Positions 1 through 5,943 of a stretch of 6,361 bases of DNA are shown piece by piece. The stretch lies in assembly GCA_002307095.1 (NCBI GenBank), contig DBTO01000080.1, forward strand, positions 1 to 6,361. Reading direction: 5' to 3'. Source of the DNA: Sulfurospirillum sp. UBA1314. GTDB lineage: Bacteria; Campylobacterota; Campylobacteria; Campylobacterales; Sulfurospirillaceae. The position numbers and the translations under genes were made by a program. Each line of letters begins with the position of its first letter. Within the stretch, counting starts at the first letter, position 1. The notes below the pieces were generated by a model that saw nothing but the letters and a program-made list of their open reading frames with translations, did no database searches and had not been told where the DNA came from.

Positions 1-416
1 ATGCGATGGATGCCAAAGCGGATGGCTACATCATCAAACCTTATAATGAAAGAGCAATCATCGCAACCATCTCACTTTTAAGCGCCAAAAAAAGCCCTCT
101 TCCTAGCACAAAAATCAGCAAAATCATCGGTGGATTTTGTTTTAATCACGAAACGCATTTACTTTATAAACAAGGTCAAATTATCCAAATGAGCCCCAAT
201 GCGTTAAAGCTCATTCAAATCCTGTGTGAGCATAAAAACCACTGCGTAAGTTACGAGCACCTCTATACAACGCTTTGGGATGACGAGCAACTCAATCTCA
301 AAAAACTTCAAATGGTCATCTACCGTATCCGAGAAATTTGCGAGGTTGATTTTTTTGAAAATATTAACGGTGTAGGATACCAAATCAAAATTGATTATAC
401 CGCTTCACGCGCATAG
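1..416 (+). CDS. Response regulator, OmpR/PhoB type (3' part only)
   Basis: This is the C-terminal part of a two-component response regulator; the phospho-acceptor Asp and most of the receiver domain lie upstream of the window. The frame is open from base 3. The first visible residues, A-M-D-A-K-A-D-G-Y-I-I-K-P-Y, match the end of a receiver domain, including the conserved Lys-Pro after beta5 (K11-P12 counted from the Met codon at base 6). That Met is internal, not a start. After a linker at about residues 25-38, a winged-helix DNA-binding domain runs from about 40 to 128 and ends in the typical G-V-G-Y-Q-I wing. The protein is a cytoplasmic transcription factor; its targets and partner kinase cannot be told from here. 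It is followed by a 168-base gap and is probably not in the glnS operon. The family is secure; the subgroup is inferred from the wing and helix pattern. Confidence 0.88.
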   Translation, partial: AMDAKADGYIIKPYNERAIIATISLLSAKKSPLPSTKISKIIGGFCFNHETHLLYKQGQIIQMSPNALKLIQILCEHKNHCVSYEHLYTTLWDDEQLNLKKLQMVIYRIREICEVDFFENINGVGYQIKIDYTASRA

Positions 417-426
417 CCGCAAAATC

Positions 427-438
427 TTTACATGTAAA
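427..438. repeat. Palindrome TTTACATGTAAA, intergenic copy
   Basis: A perfect 12-base palindrome lies 10 bases after the response regulator stop codon. It shares the core TTACATGTAA with four other sites in this window. It is followed by no T-run and its stem is too AT-rich to act as a terminator. It lies about 100 bases upstream of the proposed glnS -10, so a regulator-binding role is possible here, but the copies inside genes argue for a general DNA motif. Confidence 0.7.
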
Positions 439-534
439 CGTAAAAATGACTCACGATACCCAATTTTGAAAAAACAGTTTGGTAGCGCTTGCCGATGCGA
501 TCATCAACGCTTTTGGGTTAATTAATACACGAAA

Positions 535-543
535 TGGTAAAAT
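535..543 (+). promoter_or_regulatory. Probable extended -10 promoter of the glnS operon
   Basis: TGG followed by TAAAAT (538-543) fits the extended -10 form (TGN-TANAAT) typical of sigma70 promoters in Campylobacterota, which often lack a conserved -35. No TTGACA-like hexamer is seen 17 bases upstream; that stretch (511-527) is T- and A-rich. Transcription would start near 550, leaving a leader of about 35 bases before the ATG at 585. The element overlaps the upstream in-frame ATG at 534, which argues against that ATG as the start. This is a prediction from one sequence. Confidence 0.55.
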
Positions 544-570
544 ACAAACAACTAAGAGTTATCAATCAAA

Positions 571-574
571 AAGG
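571..574 (+). promoter_or_regulatory. Ribosome binding site deciding the glnS start
   Basis: AAGG, preceded by a run of A, ends 10 bases before the ATG at 585. The alternative ATG at 534 has no purine-rich Shine-Dalgarno element at proper spacing. This supports 585 as the translation start. Confidence 0.5.
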
Positions 575-584
575 TTTGAAGAAA

Positions 585-2837
585 ATGAGTGAGAGCAAAG
601 ATTTTTTACGCACCATTGTGGAAGAGGACTTAAGGAGCGGAAAGTACACGAAAGTCATTACGAGATTTCCTCCAGAACCCAATGGATTTCCCCACATTGG
701 ACACGCTAAATCTATCTGTATCAATTTTGGCATTGCGCGTGATTATAAGGGACATTGTAACCTCAGAATGGACGACACGAACCCAACGACCGAAGACATG
801 CGCTATGTGGAAGCGCTTAAAGATGCGGTAACGTGGCTTGGCTTTAAATGGGCAGATAATGTGCGCTTTGCATCGGATTATTTCCCCAAAATTTACGAGT
901 ATGCGGTGCAACTGGTCACAATGGGCAAAGCTTATGTGGACAGTCTCAATGAAGAAGAGATACGCGAATACCGAGGCACGATCAAAGAGCCAGGTCGCCG
1001 AAGCGTTTATGCGAATCGTAGCGTTGAAGAAAATTTAGACCTTTTAGCGCGCATGAAAAACGGTGAGTTTAAAGACGGCGAACACGTTTTACGCGCCAAA
1101 ATCGACATGAGTGCGGCGAATATGAAAATGCGCGATCCGCTTTTATACCGCATCCGTCACGCGCATCATTTTAGAACCGGTGATGAGTGGTGCATCTACC
1201 CGATGTATGACTTTGCGCACTGTTTATCCGACTATATTGAAGGTGTTACGCACTCTATCTGCACATTAGAGTTTGAAAATAACCGTGATATTTACGACTG
1301 GGTTTTAGACGAACTTGAATTAAAACTCCCTCGCCCGTACCAAAATGAGTTTGCACGCCTTGGCATCAACTACACCGTAATGAGCAAACGAAAGCTCTTA
1401 GAACTCGTCAATGGCGGTTATGTGCATGGCTGGGACGACCCTCGATTACCGACCATTGCAGGCTATAAACGAAGAGGCTATACACCCGAATCTATCCTCA
1501 ATTTTTGCGATCAAATCGGCATCGCCAAAGCCAACTCTATGGTCGATGTAGCACAACTGGAATTTTGCATAAGGGATGATCTCAATACCAAAGTACCACG
1601 CGTGATGTGTGTCCTTGACCCACTCAAAGTCACCATCGAAAATTATGAGGGCGAAGAAACAATTGATGCGTCTTATTACCCACACGATGTGCCTAAAGTT
1701 GGCTCACGCAAACTCCCTTTTACGCGTGAGATTTACATCGAACGCGATGACTTTATGGAAAATCCTCCTGAGGGTTACTACCGCTTAACACCCACGCAAT
1801 CCGTGCGACTGAAACATGCGTATATTCTTACATGTAAAGAGGTTGTAAAAGATGCGAGTGGCGCTATCGTCGAAATTAAAGCAGAGTATCATCCCAACTC
1901 AAAAAGTGGTGAAGACACGAGTAATATTAAAACGAAAAGCGCCATTCACTGGGTCAGTGCCAAACATGCGCATAAAGTCGAAGTTAGACTGTATGAGCGG
2001 TTGTACTCTAACGAAGCACCTGATGGCTTAGAAGATCTCAATCCTGATTCTTTACATGTAATCCAAAATGCGTTTGTTGAGCCTGCCGTTATCAGCGAAA
2101 AACCGGATGTGAGATTTCAGTTTGAGCGACAAGGCTATTTTTACGCTGACCCGATTGATTACACCGATAAAACGCCTGTGTTCAATAAAATTGTAGGGCT
2201 AAAAGACTCATGGGCTAAAAAGGCAGAAGTAGCGCCATCTACACCCAAAACGGAAGCGAAAAAGCCCTCCATTGTCGAGGGTGTTGTCGCCCCTATGAGT
2301 GAATCGGAGCAAGCACATTTTGATACTTACACGAAAGAGCTTGGGCTCAACCATGAAATCGCCAATATCCTAGCGCGCGATGAGCATCTCTCCTCTTTTT
2401 ATAAAGAGACGCTCACTTTCGTAAACAGCCCCATCAGTCTTGCGAACATCGTCGCAAACGAAGTGGCAAGAGAACTTAAACTTGAAGCACCCTTAAAATT
2501 TAGTCCCAAAGAGATCGCCGAGCTTGTCACAATGATCGATGAGGGAACGATTTCCACTAAAATTGCAAAACAAGTCTTTGAAGAGATCGCAAAAACAGGT
2601 GACAAACCAACCGCCATCGTTGAAGCAAAAGGACTTACCCAAATCAGTGATCCCCAAAAACTAAAACCGCTCATCGATGACGTCATTGCCAAAAATCCTG
2701 ACAATGTTGCAAAATACAAAGCAGGCAATACCAATCTTTTTGGCTTTTTTGTGGGACAAGTGCTTAAAAACAGTGGTGGAAAAGCCAACCCAACCGTGGT
2801 CAACGAGCTTGTAAGCGAGACGTTGAAACATGTATAG
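585..2837 (+). CDS. glnS: Glutamine--tRNA ligase with C-terminal GatB/YqeY tail domain
   Basis: This cytoplasmic enzyme charges tRNA(Gln) directly with glutamine using ATP. The 750-residue product starts M-S-E-S-K-D-F, as GlnRS N-termini do. An in-frame ATG at 534 would add 17 unconserved residues and overlaps the promoter. The class I catalytic domain spans about 25-338, with R-F-P-P-E-P-N-G, an intact HIGH motif (37-40) and the KMSKS-type V-M-S-K-R (265-269). The GlnRS anticodon-binding beta-barrels run to about 546. A Lys/Pro-rich linker (about 547-572) leads to a complete GatB/YqeY-type helical domain (about 575-750) with the hallmarks G-T-I-S-x-K-I-A-K, G-L-x-Q-I-S-D, G-F-F-V-G-Q and K-A-N-P. 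The E. coli enzyme lacks this tail (about 554 residues). GlnRS with such a tail is known from Deinococcus, where it aids tRNA(Gln) binding. The gene is first in the operon, and its last 8 bases overlap the GluRS-like gene. All catalytic motifs are present, so it is expected to be active. Confidence 0.97.
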   Translation: MSESKDFLRTIVEEDLRSGKYTKVITRFPPEPNGFPHIGHAKSICINFGIARDYKGHCNLRMDDTNPTTEDMRYVEALKDAVTWLGFKWADNVRFASDYFPKIYEYAVQLVTMGKAYVDSLNEEEIREYRGTIKEPGRRSVYANRSVEENLDLLARMKNGEFKDGEHVLRAKIDMSAANMKMRDPLLYRIRHAHHFRTGDEWCIYPMYDFAHCLSDYIEGVTHSICTLEFENNRDIYDWVLDELELKLPRPYQNEFARLGINYTVMSKRKLLELVNGGYVHGWDDPRLPTIAGYKRRGYTPESILNFCDQIGIAKANSMVDVAQLEFCIRDDLNTKVPRVMCVLDPLKVTIENYEGEETIDASYYPHDVPKVGSRKLPFTREIYIERDDFMENPPEGYYRLTPTQSVRLKHAYILTCKEVVKDASGAIVEIKAEYHPNSKSGEDTSNIKTKSAIHWVSAKHAHKVEVRLYERLYSNEAPDGLEDLNPDSLHVIQNAFVEPAVISEKPDVRFQFERQGYFYADPIDYTDKTPVFNKIVGLKDSWAKKAEVAPSTPKTEAKKPSIVEGVVAPMSESEQAHFDTYTKELGLNHEIANILARDEHLSSFYKETLTFVNSPISLANIVANEVARELKLEAPLKFSPKEIAELVTMIDEGTISTKIAKQVFEEIAKTGDKPTAIVEAKGLTQISDPQKLKPLIDDVIAKNPDNVAKYKAGNTNLFGFFVGQVLKNSGGKANPTVVNELVSETLKHV
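1828..1838. repeat. TTACATGTAA core motif inside glnS, copy 2
   Basis: TTACATGTAA followed by A; the 5' flank is C instead of T, so the palindrome is perfect over 10 bases, and over 12 once the flanking C and G are excluded. It is read in the frame giving Leu-Thr-Cys-Lys (residues 415-418), a different frame from the other genic copies. Confidence 0.6.
2051..2061. repeat. TTACATGTAA core motif inside glnS, copy 3
   Basis: TTTACATGTAA, perfect over the 10-base core and missing only the last A of the 12-base form. It encodes Leu-His-Val (residues 490-492) in the GlnRS anticodon-binding region. Confidence 0.6.
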
Positions 2838-4017
2838 ATTTGCGCCTTCTCCCACGGGCAATATGAGCATCAATGATCTCAGGATTGCGCTTTTAAATTA
2901 TATCTGCGCCAAACAAGCGGGTGAGCAACTAATCGTACGCATTGAAGATGGCGATAGAGCACGCACGATCGAAGGCAAAGACCAAGAGCTTTTAGAGATG
3001 TTAGCGCTTTTTGGCATTTCCTATTCACAGCTTTACTATCAAAGTAGCAACTTCAAATACCATCTCCAATTTGCCTCCACGCTTTTGGACACGAAAAAGG
3101 CTTTTATCTGTTTTTGTCCCCAAGAAGACGAGACATCTCCATGTGTTGGGACCTGTGAGCATTTGAGTTCTGAAGAGATTTTAAACACGCCAAAACCCTT
3201 TGTGATTCGTATGAAAAAGTCTGATACCACCTCGGATCACTTTGTCATTATGAACACCCACAAATACCCAACCTACACGTTTGCTTGTGCGTGTGACGAT
3301 ATGCTTCAAGGCGTTACCACGATCATTCGGGAAAATGAGCAAAAAGCTAATGCCCCTAAAGAGGAGCATATCCGCCAATCCATAGGCTACGACCAAGCGA
3401 TGCACTACACGTATGTGCCTTCCCTTCCATGCACAAAAGATGAAAGCGACGTTACGTGGCTTTTGAACCAAGGCTTTATGCCTGAAGCGATTGTGAATTA
3501 TCTTCTCCTGTTGAGTCATCCTGCGCCTGTGGAGATTTTCACGCTTGAAGAGGCGATTGCGTGGTTTGACATCAAAACGATTTCACCATCTCCTACGCCT
3601 TTTGAGATCGAAAAGCTACGTTTTATCAATGTCGAGCATATCAAGCGCATTCCTGACATGGAGCTTTCAAAACGCATCGGGTATGCGTGTGAAAATATTG
3701 GGAAACTGGCAAAACTCTACACAGAAGAAGCCAGCACCACGTATGAGATCAAACAAAAAGTAGATGCACTTTTTGCGAAAAAAGCGTTTGATGCAGCGTT
3801 TGAAGCGGAGAGTAAATTGCTTCAAGAACTTATTTTAAATGCCCCCTATTTTGAGGCGTTTGATGATTTTAAAGCCTATTTAGCAACAAAAAGTGGGCTC
3901 ACAGACGAACCGTTTTTAAAACCCCTTCGTTTCTGGCTCACAGGCGCTGACATAGGGCTTGATCTTGCCCTTATCTATCCACTGATTAAAAACTACCTTA
4001 AGGAGATTGTTAGATGA
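2830..4017 (+). CDS. gltX: GluRS paralogue (GltX2-like) lacking ATP-binding motifs; probable pseudoenzyme
   Basis: The product is 395 residues, somewhat shorter than Campylobacterota GluRS proteins (about 430-465). The GluRS fold is clear: R-F-A-P-S-P-T-G at 3-10, R-I-E-D at 37-40, a shortened zinc-type C94-x-C96 / C109-x-H111 pattern, F-A-C-A-C-D-D at 151-157, and a C-terminal helical anticodon-binding part ending in L-R-F-W-L-T-G (366-372). The catalytic signatures are gone. HIGH (13-16) reads S-I-N-D, the usual G-E-D-H after R167 reads E-N-E-Q, and the KMSKS loop is replaced by a short C-T-K-D-E-S (201-206). Residues aligned with the glutamate pocket of Thermus GluRS (R3, A5, S7, E39, Y149, R167) are kept. 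Aminoacylation is therefore unlikely, although the frame is intact. The ATG overlaps the glnS stop by 8 bases and the stop overlaps yggT by 4, so expression is coupled. It is not GluQ-RS (YadB), which drops the anticodon domain and keeps catalysis. Family is certain; loss of activity is inferred; the role is unknown. Confidence 0.9.
   Translation: MYRFAPSPTGNMSINDLRIALLNYICAKQAGEQLIVRIEDGDRARTIEGKDQELLEMLALFGISYSQLYYQSSNFKYHLQFASTLLDTKKAFICFCPQEDETSPCVGTCEHLSSEEILNTPKPFVIRMKKSDTTSDHFVIMNTHKYPTYTFACACDDMLQGVTTIIRENEQKANAPKEEHIRQSIGYDQAMHYTYVPSLPCTKDESDVTWLLNQGFMPEAIVNYLLLLSHPAPVEIFTLEEAIAWFDIKTISPSPTPFEIEKLRFINVEHIKRIPDMELSKRIGYACENIGKLAKLYTEEASTTYEIKQKVDALFAKKAFDAAFEAESKLLQELILNAPYFEAFDDFKAYLATKSGLTDEPFLKPLRFWLTGADIGLDLALIYPLIKNYLKEIVR
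4000..4005 (+). promoter_or_regulatory. Ribosome binding site of yggT
   Basis: AAGGAG lies inside the 3' end of the GluRS-like gene, 8 bases before the yggT ATG at 4014. It is the strongest Shine-Dalgarno sequence in the operon and suggests independent initiation of yggT in addition to coupling through the ATGA overlap. Confidence 0.7.
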
Positions 4018-4310
4018 TCGTTTTAGCAACATTTATTGAAGCATTTGCCAATATTTTACACACCCTCATTAACATTTATATTTGGGTCGTTATCATCGCT
4101 GCACTTATTACCTTTGTGCGCCCTGATCCGTACAACCCCATCGTGCAGATTCTTTTTCGGCTCACCAACCCAGTCTATGCCTTTATTCGTAAATTGGTTC
4201 CAACCTTGATTGGCGGTATCGACCTTGCACCATTGATCGTGATTTTGACACTCCAATTTGTCGACCTGTTTGCGGTCAAACTTCTGTTTGCGCTTGCCAA
4301 TGCTTTATAA
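4014..4310 (+). CDS. yggT: YggT-family inner membrane protein
   Basis: This is a small integral membrane protein of 98 residues, the usual length of single-repeat YggT proteins. Two hydrophobic segments are visible, about 5-34 and 70-96. The polar loop between them carries the family signature: R-P-D-P-Y-N-P, then L-F-R-L-T-N-P, then I-R-K-L-V-P and G-G-I-D-L-A-P. The molecular function of the family is not settled; related proteins have been linked to osmotic stress and, in other bacteria, to cell division or envelope organisation. The start ATG overlaps the upstream stop (ATGA) behind a strong ribosome binding site. From memory, the same placement between a gltX gene and slt is found in Campylobacter (Cj0844c), which supports an ancestral gene order. 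Confidence 0.93.
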   Translation: MIVLATFIEAFANILHTLINIYIWVVIIAALITFVRPDPYNPIVQILFRLTNPVYAFIRKLVPTLIGGIDLAPLIVILTLQFVDLFAVKLLFALANAL

Positions 4311-5943
4311 ATTTTTTCTAGGCCTTCTTTTTTGCCTTTGTGTTTGCATTGACCTGTTTGCAGATGAGCCTGTTAATTTTGCTTTTTTTGATGATAAACC
4401 ACGCAGTCTTGCGAAAGATTTTTACATCTACGAATACCTCCAAAGCGATGCCGCCACCCCCAAAGAAGCCAAAGCGCTCTTTGGGATGGTGCATACGATG
4501 AACATTCGTTTTTTCCACCTTTTTGCGAAAAAAATGGACAATATGGAATATAAAAAAATCTCCAAATGTATTGATCTTGATGTGAGTGCTTTGATGAAAG
4601 AAGATGATGAATGCCTCAATATTGGCATCAACATTGCCAAAGTCACCTCGTTGGCAAAAGGGCAGCTCAAACTCATCAAACCACGTCTCAAACAGAACAA
4701 AGAGCTGGTGAACCTCATCACCTTGATGGAAAATGACAACGTGTATGAAGCAGCACTTAGTAGCGACGCCAACACCTTTTTAACCCTTTTTAACGGCAGT
4801 ATCACCTCGTATAAAGCGGCTATTTTTAACCAACAGATTATTCCCAAAGAGCAGATGGACAGACTCTCCCAATCGGTCAAATTCAACCCATTCGCCTACA
4901 ACGTTGTCCAAAACGATAAGCTCGAAAACGTACAACGCTCCCTTTTACATGTAAATCCTGCTTTACATGTAAACGCTAAAGCACTTTTTTATATGGGACT
5001 CAATGCCCTCAAATACGATGAAAAAGAGCAAGCCCTTACCTTTTTTGAGCTTTCAAATGAGCGCGCCACGAAAGGCGAAGAGAAAGACAAAGCGCTTTTT
5101 TGGCTCTATTTAGTCACCAAAGATGCTCGCTTTTTAGAGCGCATCCTGCAAGACAGTGAGATCAATATCTACTCGCTTTATGCCTACGAACAACTCGGTC
5201 GCCCGATGCAAAACATCGTCTCGCCAGTTTTAGAAGGCACGCACCCAACGTTTAATGTGAGCGATCCGTTTGCATGGATTAAGGTGATGAATAAAGTCTA
5301 TCACATGAGCTCCCAAGAGGTTGAAACCTTGGCACAAAGCTTCAAATACGCCAATACCTTGCCGCATTACAGCTATTTGATGGAACGCGCCACGCATTAT
5401 GCTAAAAACTACTATCCGATTCCCTACCCTGAAGAGATTGCAAGTTATTCCATTCATCGCCAAGCGTTGATGCTCTCCATCGCGCGTCAAGAGAGCCGTT
5501 TTATTCCCTCAGTCGTCTCAACGTCGTATGCCCTTGGCATGATGCAGTTTATGCCTTTTGTGGCGCGCGATATTGCCAAAAAAGAGAAGCTTGAAACATT
5601 TTCAATCGCGATGATGTTTGATCCTCGGGTGGCGTATCTTTTTGGAAATATTCATCTCAATTTTTTAGAGAAAAACCTCATGCACCCACTTTTTGTGGCG
5701 TACGCGTATAATGGCGGTATGGGTTTTACCAAAAAACATCTCCAAGCAGGGGCATTTTCACAAGGTTCGTATGAACCTTTTTTAAGTATGGAGAGTATGA
5801 TCAATGAAGAGAGTCGAGAGTATGGCAAAAAAGTACTGGCCAATTACGTCGTCTACCGCCATCTTTTAGGGGAAGATGTTTCGATCAAAAATCTTTTCGA
5901 AATGTTGCTGACACCCTCTGTGACTGATCGTTTTCGAAACTAA
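4300..5943 (+). CDS. slt: Soluble lytic murein transglycosylase (Slt family)
   Basis: This 547-residue periplasmic enzyme is expected to cleave the MurNAc-GlcNAc bond of peptidoglycan without water, forming 1,6-anhydro-MurNAc ends. ATG 4300 is chosen because it opens directly into a signal peptide: M-L-Y-K, then a hydrophobic core to about residue 21, with likely cleavage at L-F-A/D-E-P. No lipobox is seen despite several Cys in the core. Residues about 25-380 are helical and fit the superhelical U/L domain of Slt70-type enzymes. The catalytic domain (about 385-540) has the catalytic Glu in A-R-Q-E-S-R-F (E398), G-M-M-Q (413-416), A-Y-N-G-G (469-473), and a C-terminal Y-V-V-Y-R-H-L helix. The length fits Campylobacterota Slt (Cj0843c type), shorter than E. 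coli Slt70. The start overlaps yggT by 11 bases; the 3' end overlaps the opposite-strand lipoprotein gene. Two palindrome copies inside encode a short repeat, L-H-V-N-P-A-L-H-V-N-A (216-226). Confidence 0.94.
   Translation: MLYKFFLGLLFCLCVCIDLFADEPVNFAFFDDKPRSLAKDFYIYEYLQSDAATPKEAKALFGMVHTMNIRFFHLFAKKMDNMEYKKISKCIDLDVSALMKEDDECLNIGINIAKVTSLAKGQLKLIKPRLKQNKELVNLITLMENDNVYEAALSSDANTFLTLFNGSITSYKAAIFNQQIIPKEQMDRLSQSVKFNPFAYNVVQNDKLENVQRSLLHVNPALHVNAKALFYMGLNALKYDEKEQALTFFELSNERATKGEEKDKALFWLYLVTKDARFLERILQDSEINIYSLYAYEQLGRPMQNIVSPVLEGTHPTFNVSDPFAWIKVMNKVYHMSSQEVETLAQSFKYANTLPHYSYLMERATHYAKNYYPIPYPEEIASYSIHRQALMLSIARQESRFIPSVVSTSYALGMMQFMPFVARDIAKKEKLETFSIAMMFDPRVAYLFGNIHLNFLEKNLMHPLFVAYAYNGGMGFTKKHLQAGAFSQGSYEPFLSMESMINEESREYGKKVLANYVVYRHLLGEDVSIKNLFEMLLTPSVTDRFRN
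4944..4955. repeat. Palindrome TTTACATGTAAA inside slt, copy 4
   Basis: A perfect 12-base palindrome encoding Leu-His-Val-Asn (residues 216-219). It is the first of a pair whose centres are 18 bases apart. Confidence 0.7.
4962..4973. repeat. Palindrome TTTACATGTAAA inside slt, copy 5
   Basis: A second perfect 12-base palindrome, 18 bases downstream of the first and in the same reading phase, again giving Leu-His-Val-Asn (222-225). The 6-base gap between the palindromes is TCCTGC. Confidence 0.7.

Noticed and set aside
427..438. Palindrome as the terminator of the response regulator gene
   Set aside because: It is AT-rich with no loop and no T-run; the same motif occurs inside genes.
482..515. 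Possible terminator hairpin in the gap (AGCG ... CGCT followed by TTTT)
   Set aside because: The stem is only 4 base pairs with a loop of more than 20 bases, so it is not a credible terminator.
534..584. In-frame upstream ATG giving a 767-residue GlnRS
   Set aside because: It adds 17 residues unlike GlnRS N-termini, lacks a Shine-Dalgarno sequence, and overlaps the best -10 element (TGGTAAAAT).
2399..2803. Open frame of 134 codons on the - strand inside glnS
   Set aside because: It is antisense to the conserved GatB/YqeY domain, with low-complexity hydrophobic composition typical of a shadow frame.
2830..4017. GluRS-like gene as GluQ-RS (YadB)
   Set aside because: GluQ-RS lacks the anticodon-binding domain and keeps HIGH and KMSKS; this protein shows the opposite pattern.
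2830..4017. GluRS-like gene as a simple decaying pseudogene
   Set aside because: It has a full-length frame with no frameshift, coupled overlaps at both ends, and kept glutamate-pocket residues. Not excluded without comparative data, but less likely.
4258..4299. Upstream TTG start for slt
   Set aside because: The ATG at 4300 opens straight into a clean signal peptide; starting at TTG would place 14 polar and mixed residues before it.
4300..4365. Slt as a lipoprotein, because of several Cys in the signal peptide
   Set aside because: No Cys is preceded by a lipobox of the form L-(A/S/T/V)-(G/A); cleavage after L-F-A fits better.
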